Source of the DNA: Bacillus sp. KH172YL63
GTDB lineage: Bacteria > Bacillota > Bacilli > Bacillales > Bacillaceae_B
DNA length: 64,000 nt
Assembly (NCBI RefSeq): GCF_011398925.1
Contig: NZ_AP022842.1
Coordinates: forward strand, 670,001-734,000
Reading direction: 5' to 3'
Shown: piece by piece, positions 43,601 to 51,781 of the stretch
Layout: every line of letters begins with the position of its first letter
How positions within the stretch are numbered: the stretch's first letter is position 1
Program-made: the position numbers and the translations under genes
The notes under the pieces: generated by a model
What the model was told of the DNA's origin: nothing
What the model saw: the letters and a program-made list of their open reading frames with translations, nothing else
The model's database searches: none

Positions 43601-43614
43601 GGATAACGCTTTCA
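43601..43614. promoter_or_regulatory. cre-like site A in the xylE leader
   Basis: GGATAACGCTTTCA fits the cre consensus at 12 of 14 positions, 36 bp upstream of the xylE start codon. Confidence 0.45.
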
Positions 43615-43629
43615 TTTCAACGTAAAAAA

Positions 43630-43643
43630 ATAAAGCGTTTCCA
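43630..43643 (-). promoter_or_regulatory. cre-like site B in the xylE leader
   Basis: TGGAAACGCTTTAT on the minus strand fits the cre consensus at 12 of 14 positions, between the xylE promoter and its start codon. Confidence 0.55.
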
Positions 43644-43704
43644 AAAAGAGTCATGATCTGCCTCTTCCCCCTTTTCCTTTTTAAATTGTTTAATGATTAA
43701 CTGA

Positions 43705-43746
43705 ATTATATCAAAAGTAAATTAGTTTGTCTAATGGATAAACTAA
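43705..43746 (-). promoter_or_regulatory. xylE promoter with XylR operator 3
   Basis: On the minus strand, operator TTAGTTTATCC...TTAGACAAACTAA (43746-43722) contains TAGACA (43733-43728), followed after 17 bp by TATAAT (43710-43705). The architecture is the same as at xylA. Confidence 0.85.
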
Positions 43747-43788
43747 GTTTTTTGCATGAATGAAAGAATGATTGCGATTGTCAGATTC

Positions 43789-43824
43789 ATCAAAAGGTCC
43801 GCCCCCAGGGACGGACCTTTTGAT
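43789..43824. terminator. GGGACGGACCTTTT palindrome ending the SDR gene
   Basis: Perfect 13-bp arms ATCAAAAGGTCCG/CGGACCTTTTGAT with an inner CCC/GGG pairing, ten bases past the stop codon of the minus-strand SDR gene. It belongs to the dispersed GGGACGGACCT family and is placed as a terminator. Confidence 0.75.
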
Positions 43825-43834
43825 AGGTATTCGC

Positions 43835-44596
43835 TTACTCAATGCTCTTCTTGGTGTTCTCATATATTTCTTCGACAGCCTGGTCGATTTCATCCCTCGA
43901 CATTTTCATCGCATGTGCAGACCTGCCATATCCGATTTCTGTTTTACCTGCCTCCAGATCTTGAAAGATGCTGTCAGCAAATTCATCAACCGGTGCACCG
44001 AATGTATGAAGGCCGACTCCACCAAGATCTGTATTCACAGCCGGCGGGGCTACTTCGATCACTTCTATTCCTGTATCCGACAGTTGCAGCCTGATGCTTG
44101 TTGAGAAAGAGTGAAGTGCTGCTTTGGTCGCTGAATAGATCGGGGCAATCGCCATCGGTGTGTAGGCAAGACCAGACGTTACATTAACGATTGCGGCATA
44201 AGGTTTGTTTTTGAAAAAGGGAGCAAACAAGAAAGCGAAATGCATCGGTGCCTCGATGTTGGCGGTGATTTCCTTGTTGTAGTAGCGCCAATCCTCTTTA
44301 ACGTCGGTGTTGAGAACATGGTACCGCTGTTGGATCCCTGCATTGTTCACAAGTACATTCACTTCAGGATGATGAGTAGTGACCCAGTCAAACAACTCAA
44401 TCCGTTCTGTTTCCTCGGTTATATCGCATACTTTTGTAACGATGCCCGGATGTTTTTCCCTGGCTGCCTCAAGTTTTTGTTCATTTCTACCACAAATGAT
44501 GACCCGGTTTCCCTTCTGTATGAAACGTTCTGCGAAAGCGTAGCCGATACCGGAGGCTCCCCCGGTAATTAAAATCGTGTTTCCGGTCAATTTCAT
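43835..44596 (-). CDS. Short-chain dehydrogenase/reductase (DltE-like)
   Basis: 253-residue classical SDR. The nucleotide-binding TGGASGIG (residues ~11-18), NNAG in LVNNAGIQQRY, the catalytic serine in VNVTSGLAYTP and YSATK (YxxxK) are present. Substrate unknown. It lies outside the xyl operons, and the ATG has no strong ribosome binding site (GGGTTGAAGGATG). Separated from the xylE promoter by ~90 bp and the palindromic terminator. Confidence 0.88.
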   Translation of the reverse strand: MKLTGNTILITGGASGIGYAFAERFIQKGNRVIICGRNEQKLEAAREKHPGIVTKVCDITEETERIELFDWVTTHHPEVNVLVNNAGIQQRYHVLNTDVKEDWRYYNKEITANIEAPMHFAFLFAPFFKNKPYAAIVNVTSGLAYTPMAIAPIYSATKAALHSFSTSIRLQLSDTGIEVIEVAPPAVNTDLGGVGLHTFGAPVDEFADSIFQDLEAGKTEIGYGRSAHAMKMSRDEIDQAVEEIYENTKKSIE

Positions 44597-44719
44597 CCTT
44601 CAACCCTCATTTCTTAATAGCTGTTTTTTACTTATCATCCATTTTAAAGGGAGGTGGGGAAGAATGCGAATGATAGGATTGTGATGTGAGTGTGGGTTGT
44701 TTTATAAACTTTATGTTAA

Positions 44720-44744
44720 TTAGTTTGTAAAAAAACAAACATAA
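44720..44744. promoter_or_regulatory. xyl-operator-like palindrome upstream of the GIY-YIG gene
   Basis: TTAGTTTGT...ACAAACATAA resembles the xyl operator arms but is one base shorter in spacing and has an A-only centre. It lies upstream of a possible promoter TTGTTT-17 bp-TATGAT (44756-44784). It could be an operator for the HTH protein encoded next or a degenerate XylR site. Confidence 0.4.
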
Positions 44745-44814
44745 TTAAAAAGTGTTTGTTTTTATTTTGTTTAAATAGTATGATGGAAACAATCAATCAT
44801 GACGGAGGGCAATT

Positions 44815-45912
44815 ATGAACAATTATTTTAATCAGGACCTTTCCATTGAAGTATTGGAGAAGGGGTATACGGAAGACGAAAGAGGTTTCGCTTGTATATT
44901 TTGTGTAGAGAAAGCGGCCAAAGGCAGGATTTATCAGGTGGAGGGACAATTGTATGAAGCGTGGTACTATATGGAGCTTCATATTAAGGAAGCGCACGGG
45001 GATGTATTTGATGTGCTCCTTTCAGGAGGAAAGGACCATACAGGCCTGACGGAACAGCAGTCCAAGATGCTGAAGCTGATCTATCAAGGGAAAGATGATG
45101 GGGAAATCCAGAAAGAGTTGAACATCGGGAGTCTGTCGACAGTCCGGAATCATCGTTTTGTGCTTCGGAAAAAGGAGCGACAGGCGAAAGTGATGGGCGC
45201 ATTGATGTCGCTGTTGAATAAACAGATGGGCGTGCCGCAGGATATTGGCGCCGACGAGATCGAAAAGCCGATTGAACCGTCAGATGAGATCTCACGTTTA
45301 TTCTCAGAAGAAGACGGCCGCCTGAAAACCTATCAGATCAAGGAGTACGAGAAGGAGAAAGTTTTATCCGAGATCATGGGCCTGTTCCATTACGGGAAGA
45401 AATACTCTGAGAACGAAGTCAATCAGATATTAAGTGAGGTTTACGAAGATTATGCACTGTTGAGGCGGGAGCTTGTAGACAGAGGACTCCTGTCCCGTCA
45501 TGATGACGGCAGCCAATATGAAGTGGTGCATCCAAAAGAGGGAGAGGGAATGAAAGTGGACAGTAAAAAGGAAATGAAGCTGAAAGCAAAAGAAGAAAAG
45601 CCGGAGAGCGGTGTATATCAGCTGGTCAATAAAGAAAATGGAAAACGGTTTGTCGGGAGTTCCCCAAACCTTAAATCCTTGAACGGCCTGAGATTCGAGC
45701 TGAACCTCGGGAGTCATCAGAATAAAGAGCTTCAGCAGGACTGGAAACAATACGGGGAAGACGCATTCGAATTCGACATCCTCGAACGCATCAAAGAAAA
45801 AGACCTCCAAACCAATAACAAAAAGAAACTGCTCGAAGACCTCAAAGAAAAATGGCTCACCAAACTCCAGCCATACCAGGAAAAAGGCTACAACCGTCCT
45901 AAGAAAGATTAA
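44815..45912 (+). CDS. Zinc-finger-like / LuxR-type HTH / DUF2087 / GIY-YIG fusion protein
   Basis: 365 residues with four recognisable parts. Residues 24-61 hold Cys27-x2-Cys30 and His56-x4-His61, a possible zinc site. Residues ~78-125 are a LuxR-type helix-turn-helix (GLTEQQSKMLKLIYQGK, GSLSTVRNHRFVLRKK). Residues ~160-238 resemble DUF2087 (YSENEVNQILSEVYEDYALL, RRELVDRGLLSR). After a charged linker, residues ~265-340 resemble a GIY-YIG nuclease (SGVYQLVNKENGKRFVGSS, QYGEDAFEFDIL). The second half-motif reads FVG instead of YIG, so nuclease activity is uncertain. GGAGGGC precedes the ATG. Ends in a palindromic repeat shared with the convergent MFS gene. Confidence 0.85.
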   Translation: MNNYFNQDLSIEVLEKGYTEDERGFACIFCVEKAAKGRIYQVEGQLYEAWYYMELHIKEAHGDVFDVLLSGGKDHTGLTEQQSKMLKLIYQGKDDGEIQKELNIGSLSTVRNHRFVLRKKERQAKVMGALMSLLNKQMGVPQDIGADEIEKPIEPSDEISRLFSEEDGRLKTYQIKEYEKEKVLSEIMGLFHYGKKYSENEVNQILSEVYEDYALLRRELVDRGLLSRHDDGSQYEVVHPKEGEGMKVDSKKEMKLKAKEEKPESGVYQLVNKENGKRFVGSSPNLKSLNGLRFELNLGSHQNKELQQDWKQYGEDAFEFDILERIKEKDLQTNNKKKLLEDLKEKWLTKLQPYQEKGYNRPKKD

Positions 45913-45915
45913 AGA

Positions 45916-45993
45916 AGAGGGACGGACCTCTGTTTTTAGGCAGGAATCCCCATATGGCGGGATTCTTAGCTGGAATTTGAGGTCCGTCCCTCT
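45916..45993. repeat. GGGACGGACCTC palindromic repeat overlapping a gene end
   Basis: Perfect 15-bp arms AGAGGGACGGACCTC (45916-45930) and GAGGTCCGTCCCTCT (45979-45993) with an inner AGGAATCCC/GGGATTCT stem. It separates two convergent genes and encodes the last ~8 residues and stop codon of the MFS protein on the minus strand. Confidence 0.88.
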
Positions 45994-47234
45994 TGTATTG
46001 GACGTTTCTTGATGATGATGACAAAGAGGCTTGCGAGTGCACAGAATATGCCGGCCATGAGGAAGGCCCAGGTGTATGAGCTGAGTCTGTTGAATATGAC
46101 TCCGGCACCAAAGGCGGCAACGGCAGCGCCTGCTTGATGGGCGGCGAAGATCCAGCCATAGATGATACCGCTTTTGGAAACGCCAAAGATCTGCCTCGAG
46201 ATGTTAATCGTAGGTGGAACGGTGGCAATCCAATCGAGTCCATAGAAAATGGAGAAAATCATCAGCAAAGTCACCGAACCTTCAGATAAGGCAAGGGGCA
46301 ATAGAATAAGGGAGCCTCCCCTTAAGGCATAATACCAAAACAGGAGCCACCGGCTGTCAAAGCGATCAGACAGCCAACCGGATAAAGTAGTACCGACAAG
46401 GTCGAAAATCCCCATAAAGGAAAGCAATGAAGCAGCCGTCACTAAAGGAATTCCGTAACTTAAACAATAAGAGACAAAATGAGTTCCGATAAGTCCACTG
46501 GTGGAAAGGCCGCAAATGAAAAAACTTCCCGCCAGCAGCCAAAATTCTTTCACCTTAATAGCTGTCGTCAATCCATTGAATGCGATGATGATCGGATTCT
46601 TTTTTGTACTTTCTTCGTTTTCTTTATCGTTCTCTTCACTACCGTATGGTTGAATGCCGATATCACTTGGAGAGCTTTTCATAAAAAGGATGATGATGAC
46701 GAGCATGACGATACTTAGGCTGGAAATGAGGCTGATGGCTCCCCTCCAGGAATAATGGTCAATGATGATGGCCAGTATGGGTAGAAGTATTAACTGTCCG
46801 GTTGCGGTGCTCGCAGTTAAGATTCCTACTGCAAGGCCCCTTCGTTTCACGAACCAGCGATTGGCGACATAGGGGCTAAGAACTGTCAGGAAAAGTGAGG
46901 ACCCGAGGCCAATGACGATTCCCCAAATAATAATGAGCTGCCAAGGCTCATTCATGACGAAAGTAAAGAGTGTTCCAAAAAACAAGGTCCCCATCGACAG
47001 GAGCATGATTTTCTTTAAACCGAGCACTTCTATTAGTGCTGCCATAAAGGGACCTGAAATTCCGTATAAAAAAAGACCCACAGCAAAGGCGAGGGAAATG
47101 ACAGACCGGTCCCATCCAAATTCGTTCTCGAAAGGCTCGATAAAGACACCTGAGGAAGAGCGGACAATTCCGGCAACGATAATCGAGAAGAAACAAATGA
47201 CTAAAATAATCCAACTGTAATGAAGACGCTTCAC
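45966..47234 (-). CDS. Major facilitator superfamily transporter (monocarboxylate/oxalate-type)
   Basis: 422 residues, twelve hydrophobic segments, with the N-terminal pattern of OFA/monocarboxylate-type MFS proteins (SSGVFIEPFENEFGW, RRGLAVGILTASTATGQ). The substrate is not predictable. A GTG at 47234 with GGCGGG upstream is preferred over GTG 47243. The C-terminus EGRTSNSS is encoded by the palindromic repeat, so the ancestral end was probably different. It is divergent from an XRE-cupin regulator gene with an AT-rich palindrome between them, the usual arrangement for a regulator and its transporter. Confidence 0.85.
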   Translation of the reverse strand: MKRLHYSWIILVICFFSIIVAGIVRSSSGVFIEPFENEFGWDRSVISLAFAVGLFLYGISGPFMAALIEVLGLKKIMLLSMGTLFFGTLFTFVMNEPWQLIIIWGIVIGLGSSLFLTVLSPYVANRWFVKRRGLAVGILTASTATGQLILLPILAIIIDHYSWRGAISLISSLSIVMLVIIILFMKSSPSDIGIQPYGSEENDKENEESTKKNPIIIAFNGLTTAIKVKEFWLLAGSFFICGLSTSGLIGTHFVSYCLSYGIPLVTAASLLSFMGIFDLVGTTLSGWLSDRFDSRWLLFWYYALRGGSLILLPLALSEGSVTLLMIFSIFYGLDWIATVPPTINISRQIFGVSKSGIIYGWIFAAHQAGAAVAAFGAGVIFNRLSSYTWAFLMAGIFCALASLFVIIIKKRPIQEGRTSNSS

Positions 47235-47273
47235 ACCTATCACCCGCCATTATCTTATGATAAAATTATTATA

Positions 47274-47290
47274 ATGAACAAATTGTTTAT
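47274..47290. promoter_or_regulatory. Operator candidate between MFS and XRE-cupin genes
   Basis: ATGAACAAATTGTTTAT is a nearly perfect palindrome (AACAA.TTGTT) in the centre of the 113-bp divergent region. A likely binding site for the XRE-type regulator encoded beside it; inference from position. Confidence 0.5.
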
Positions 47291-47347
47291 TATATTGATT
47301 TCATTGTACACTATGGAAACGATCCCGTTCAATAGGAGGTTTTACAT

Positions 47348-47905
47348 TTGGAAAATATTCAAGGCATCATTTCAGAAAACCTGACAACGATCCGAAAGAA
47401 ACGAAAGATGAGTTTAGATGAGCTGGCGTCAGTGACAGGTGTAAGTAAAAGCCTGCTCCGGCAAATTGAAAAAGATGAATCCAACCCAACGATCTCTACG
47501 CTGTGGAAAATTGCCAACGGATTAAAGATTCCCTTTACGTCACTGATGAAATACGAACTTCCCGATACAGAACTCGTAAGGAAAAATGACATATCCCCCC
47601 TTACTGAGCAGGATGGAGCATACCGGCTGTTTCCTTCTTTTACATACGAAGATCGAAAGCCTTTTGAAATGTATGAGGTGGAAGTGGATCCGGATGCAAG
47701 ACTAGAAGCAGCCCCACACAGCCCTGGGACGATTGAGTGTGTGACTGTCTTCAGCGGAACACTTAGATTAACCGTTCAAGGGAAGGAACATATGTTAGAA
47801 ACGGGCGATTCGATTAAGTTCAAGGCGGATTATGCTCATACATATTTAAATCCGGGCAGCGAATTGACCCGTTTGAGCATGGTGATTTATTATCCTGAAG
47901 AGTAA
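47348..47905 (+). CDS. XRE-family regulator with C-terminal cupin domain
   Basis: 185 residues. An N-terminal XRE helix-turn-helix (MSLDELASVTGVSKSLLRQIEK, residues ~19-40) is followed by a cupin beta-barrel (HSPGTIECVTVFSGTLRLTV, GDSIKFKADYAHTY). Such proteins sense small metabolites and control a neighbouring transporter. It starts at TTG 47348 with AGGAGG eight bases upstream. The divergent MFS gene is its likely target. Confidence 0.92.
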   Translation: MENIQGIISENLTTIRKKRKMSLDELASVTGVSKSLLRQIEKDESNPTISTLWKIANGLKIPFTSLMKYELPDTELVRKNDISPLTEQDGAYRLFPSFTYEDRKPFEMYEVEVDPDARLEAAPHSPGTIECVTVFSGTLRLTVQGKEHMLETGDSIKFKADYAHTYLNPGSELTRLSMVIYYPEE

Positions 47906-47948
47906 GATATAGGTAAAGATAACATTTCGTCACGAAGGAGTGAAAAGA

Positions 47949-48539
47949 GTGAACACCGACTTTGACCTGGTCCACTTCATCTCTTCCCATCAACTGCATT
48001 CAAGGTTCATCCTAGGAATAGACGGCTTAAGCCGTTCAGGGAAGACTACACTTGTAAATGAGTTGAAAACGGCCTTAACCAAGGAAGCATTGCCGTTTCG
48101 CATCTTTCATATTGACGATCACATTGTGGAGCGTGCCCGCAGGTATGGTACCGGCCATGAGGAATGGTATGAGTATTATCAATTACAGTGGGATACGGAG
48201 TGGCTGCGAGGAAATTTCTTTGATGGATTGAAGGATCGTGATGAACTCCATCTGCCTTATTATAATAGCGAAAGTGATACTCAACAGTTTAAACGCATCA
48301 CTCTTCCGAAAAAGTGCGTCGTCATCGTGGAAGGCGTGTTCCTGCAACGCAAAGAATGGAAAGAATATTTTGATACGATCATCTACCTTGACTGTCCGAG
48401 GGAAAAGCGTTACGCACGTGAATCCGAATCCACTCAACAGAACCTGTGGAAATTCGAGAACAGGTATTGGAAGGCGGAAGACCATTATGTGAAAACGTGC
48501 GACCCGATTGGCCGTGCTGATTTTGTCATACATTATTAA
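47949..48539 (+). CDS. P-loop nucleoside/uridine kinase-like protein
   Basis: 196-residue P-loop kinase. Walker A is GIDGLSRSGKTTLV near residue 25, followed by HIDDHIVERARRYGTG and VVIVEGVFLQRKEW (Walker B region), the order seen in uridine kinase/phosphoribulokinase-like proteins. The lid RYARESES... contains arginines for phosphate binding. Substrate unknown. GTG 47949 is chosen because AAGGAG is eight bases upstream; GTG 47940 overlaps that site. First gene of a run of single-enzyme genes. Confidence 0.85.
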   Translation: MNTDFDLVHFISSHQLHSRFILGIDGLSRSGKTTLVNELKTALTKEALPFRIFHIDDHIVERARRYGTGHEEWYEYYQLQWDTEWLRGNFFDGLKDRDELHLPYYNSESDTQQFKRITLPKKCVVIVEGVFLQRKEWKEYFDTIIYLDCPREKRYARESESTQQNLWKFENRYWKAEDHYVKTCDPIGRADFVIHY

Positions 48540-48548
48540 AAAGAAACC

Positions 48549-48587
48549 AGGAAGCTCATTTTGTATTCAATGTGCTTCCTTTTTTTG
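48549..48587 (+). terminator. Terminator of the kinase gene
   Basis: AGGAAGC/GCTTCCT stem with an 18-base loop and seven T. Confidence 0.8.
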
Positions 48588-48701
48588 TGAAATAAAGGAT
48601 TGAGTTGTTTGGAATATTTTGAAATAATTGATAGTGGCTATCGGGAACATTTGAATGTCAGTCGACATAATAGAGAGAGGCCGATAAGGAAGGGGAACAT
48701 C

Positions 48702-49667
48702 ATGAAATTTTACCTTGCTTCAAGCTTCGCCAATAAACAACAGGTACGTGAAATAAGTGAACGGCTGAAGCAATCGGGCTGGAAGCATACATATGATTGG
48801 ACAAGAAATGAAAAGGCAGTGACACTTGAAGACCTCATGGAAATCGGACAAAAAGAAAAGGATGGGATTGCCGAATCTGATATTGTCATCCTTATCCTGC
48901 CGGGTGGGAAAGGGAGCCATGTAGAACTGGGACTGGCGCTCGGACTCAATAAACGGGTGATCATCTACTCACCAAACGATGAAGTAAGCGACTTCTCACA
49001 AACGACGACTTTTTATCATTTGCCTGAAGTGGAAACATGCACTGGGAGCATAGAAGATTTACTGAATAAAGTGACGGAAAATCAGAATCAAACAGTGAAA
49101 GATTCAAATATGAAATTTGTATTACTCTTCGGTCCTCAGGCTGTCGGGAAGATGACGGTCGGACGTGAGCTTGAGAGAATCACTGGATTGAAGCTGTTTC
49201 ACAACCATATGACCATTGATTTACTGGAGCCCTTCTTCGGATTCGGGCCTGAAATGTGGAAATTATCAGGATTGTTTCGGCAGGAAGTATTCAACACTTT
49301 CGCAGCCGGTGACCAGAAAGGGATGATCTTCACGTTTGTATGGGCATTTAATGAAGAAAGTGACTGGAAAGCGGTCGGGAAAATGTGCGATACATTCAGG
49401 TCGAAAGGCGCGGACATCTATTTTGTCGAGCTGGAAGCGGGAGTTGAAGAAAGGCTGAAACGAAACCGGACGCCTTACCGTCTCCAGGAAAAACCGACGA
49501 AGAGAAATATTGAGCAGTCGGAACAGCATCTCTTAAGCACGATGGATACACTCCGTTTGAACTCTGTAGAAGGGGAAATCAAAGAGAAGCACTATTTGCG
49601 GATCAACAATGAGAACCTTGAGCCCTCGCAAGTGGCAGAAATGATTAAGCAGACATTCAACTTTTAG
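48702..49667 (+). CDS. Fusion of deoxyribosyltransferase-like and P-loop kinase domains
   Basis: 321 residues in two domains. Residues 1-~135 resemble nucleoside 2-deoxyribosyltransferases and related N-glycosidases: KFYLASSFANKQQVREIS, YDWTRNE, the catalytic-glutamate type segment GSHVELGLALGLNKRVIIY. Residues ~155-321 form a P-loop kinase: FVLLFGPQAVGKMTVGREL (Walker A), FHNHMTIDLLEPFFGFG and a lid with RLKRNRTPYRLQEKPTKRN. AAGGAAGGGG precedes ATG 48702; the open frame to 48600 lacks a site. The two parts are usually separate proteins, so a shared nucleotide or nucleobase substrate is suggested. Confidence 0.85.
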   Translation: MKFYLASSFANKQQVREISERLKQSGWKHTYDWTRNEKAVTLEDLMEIGQKEKDGIAESDIVILILPGGKGSHVELGLALGLNKRVIIYSPNDEVSDFSQTTTFYHLPEVETCTGSIEDLLNKVTENQNQTVKDSNMKFVLLFGPQAVGKMTVGRELERITGLKLFHNHMTIDLLEPFFGFGPEMWKLSGLFRQEVFNTFAAGDQKGMIFTFVWAFNEESDWKAVGKMCDTFRSKGADIYFVELEAGVEERLKRNRTPYRLQEKPTKRNIEQSEQHLLSTMDTLRLNSVEGEIKEKHYLRINNENLEPSQVAEMIKQTFNF

Positions 49668-49686
49668 ACGTGAGGAGGAAACACCA

Positions 49687-50823
49687 TTGGACAAGAAAAT
49701 AGAGTTGCCCCTTCCTGAGGATGCAAGGGTAATCGTGGTTTCGGACATTCACGGGGAACTGGAGCTTTTCAAAAACCTGCTCGAAAAAGTGGATGTAGGG
49801 GAAGAAGACTACCTGATCATTAACGGGGATCTTTGTGAAAAAGGTGAAAACAGCAAAGGCGTTGTCGAATTTGTCATGGAGCTTGAAGCAAGCCACCCCC
49901 ATGTGTATGTGATTGAGGGCAACTGTGACACGTTGGTGGAAGACCTGCTTGAGGAGAATCCTAAGTTGATGGGTTATTTACATGCAAGGAAGCATACTCT
50001 TATTGCTGAGTGGCTTGAAGAAGTCGGCTTTGTCATGGATCATGCTACCACCGTCCAGGAAATCAAGGAGATCCTGACGAGGCATTATATGGATGAAATC
50101 AATTGGCTCATGGAGCTGCCTACTTTGATTGATACGGAAGACTATGTGTTTGTCCATGCAGGGATTGAAAATCGAGAAGATTGGAAGGAAACGGACCGGC
50201 TCGCTGCCATCACCATGCCTTCATTCCTCGATCGATCCCACCAGGCTGACAAATATGTCATAGTCGGGCACTGGCCGGTCGTGAATTACGCTACCCATAT
50301 TCCTTCAAACAATCCCATTGTTGACCATGAGAAGAAAATCATTGCCATCGACGGAGGGAATGTCATTAAACACACAGGTCAGTTGAATGCATTCATCATT
50401 CATAGAGCCGCGACGGGGGATACGTTTTCTTATACGTATGTAGACAAATTCCCGGAATACGAAGTGGAAAATGATTTCGAACCCGATCGGCAAATGAACG
50501 GTGCACTTACCTATCCTTATTATGAGCTCAAGCGGATCCAGGAATATGAGCACTTTACACTGTGCGAGCAGCCGGATACCCATACGCGGCTTCTTGTGAA
50601 AAATGAGTATATCCAACAAAGAGAAGATGGACAATTTCAAGGGAAGACTGGTGTTTCTTGTGGTCAGATCACTGTTGAAAGAGGGGACATCGTTTCTGTT
50701 TTAGACAGCAGCTGCACAGGCTATGATCTGGTCAAAAAAGATGGGGTGGAGGGATGGATAGAAAAAGGCAACCTCCTTCGATTAAACCCGTATATGAAAA
50801 ACACAGAAACAATGAATGTCTGA
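49687..50823 (+). CDS. Metallophosphatase (calcineurin-like) with C-terminal SH3-like region
   Basis: 378 residues from TTG 49687, preceded by GAGGAGG. The phosphoesterase domain has VVSDIHGELELF (residues ~18-29), INGDLCEKGE, EGNCDT, VHAGIENRED and GHWPVV...DGG, giving all metal ligands of the PPP-type fold, similar to diadenosine tetraphosphatase and PrpE-like enzymes. The last ~100 residues read like an SH3-type beta domain (TRLLVKNEYIQQREDG, DIVSVLDSS, GVEGWIEKGNLLRL). It overlaps the hydrolase gene by 8 bp, so the two are translationally coupled. Confidence 0.88.
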   Translation: MDKKIELPLPEDARVIVVSDIHGELELFKNLLEKVDVGEEDYLIINGDLCEKGENSKGVVEFVMELEASHPHVYVIEGNCDTLVEDLLEENPKLMGYLHARKHTLIAEWLEEVGFVMDHATTVQEIKEILTRHYMDEINWLMELPTLIDTEDYVFVHAGIENREDWKETDRLAAITMPSFLDRSHQADKYVIVGHWPVVNYATHIPSNNPIVDHEKKIIAIDGGNVIKHTGQLNAFIIHRAATGDTFSYTYVDKFPEYEVENDFEPDRQMNGALTYPYYELKRIQEYEHFTLCEQPDTHTRLLVKNEYIQQREDGQFQGKTGVSCGQITVERGDIVSVLDSSCTGYDLVKKDGVEGWIEKGNLLRLNPYMKNTETMNV

Positions 50824-51745
50824 AAAGGTGGTGGCAGAAATCTATCATCAAGTTCAAGTACACCACAATAAATTAGAGGTGCTTCTTAAAGGGAATACCG
50901 GACCATACGTTGTCATTCTAACCGGTATGGGGTGCTCATTTGATGAATGGCATGAAGTGACTGAGGTGTTAGGCGTGACAAACCGGGTTCTCATGTATCA
51001 CCGGCCCGGACTTGGCGAAAGTGAGCTTGGAGTTCGGAAGAGGAATACAGAAGCGACTGTTCAAGAGCTGTATGAACTGCTTGCCTATTATGAAATAAAT
51101 GAACCTGTGTATCTGGTAGGTCATTCTTATGGTGGGTTAAGTGCGCAACACTTTGCCAGACTATTCCCGGATAAGGTAGCAGGCATGGTCCTTGTTGATT
51201 CCACGTCTACGGATCTGGCCCGTTTAGACGAATTGGATCTGCCGATGTTAGATGAAGAATCTGACGAGAAATGGATAGAGAAATGTTTACGATACGCTGC
51301 AATGGACCAGGAGCAATTAAGAAAAATCATAAAGCCTTCTTTAACTGATCAACAAAAGAAGTTTCCAAAGACTCTGCAAAATAGACTGATTGATTTTCAA
51401 GTAAATCCCCTTCTTTACAAAGCGATGGCATCAGAAATTCAGTGCTGGAAACAAGATGCGAAAGTGATACAAGGACTTGGGGAGTTCCCTGATGTTCCGT
51501 TAATCGTCATGGGACGTGATAAAGAGTGGAGCATTCAGTCCCAATTGCAGTCAGGGATTCCGGAATGGGAGTTAAGGTGTTTTGAAGAAATGTGGGAAGA
51601 TTTAATAACGAAACAGGCGGAACTTTCTACTTGTAGTGAATTGATCTTTACTGAGCGCGCGGGACACTCTGTTTATCTAGACCGTGCTGACTGTGTTATT
51701 GAGTGGATCTACAAGGTAATGCGACAGAAAGTAAACCTGCAATAA
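50816..51745 (+). CDS. Alpha/beta hydrolase
   Basis: 309 residues. The nucleophile elbow is GHSYGG (about residue 102), with LTGMGCSFDEW oxyanion region and a C-terminal AGHSVYLDRAD providing the histidine. Substrate unknown. The start overlaps the end of the metallophosphatase gene (ATGTCTGA), indicating coupling. Confidence 0.88.
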   Translation: MSEKVVAEIYHQVQVHHNKLEVLLKGNTGPYVVILTGMGCSFDEWHEVTEVLGVTNRVLMYHRPGLGESELGVRKRNTEATVQELYELLAYYEINEPVYLVGHSYGGLSAQHFARLFPDKVAGMVLVDSTSTDLARLDELDLPMLDEESDEKWIEKCLRYAAMDQEQLRKIIKPSLTDQQKKFPKTLQNRLIDFQVNPLLYKAMASEIQCWKQDAKVIQGLGEFPDVPLIVMGRDKEWSIQSQLQSGIPEWELRCFEEMWEDLITKQAELSTCSELIFTERAGHSVYLDRADCVIEWIYKVMRQKVNLQ

Positions 51746-51781
51746 TGGAATAATAGACGCTTGTTGAATGGAGGAACCCAT

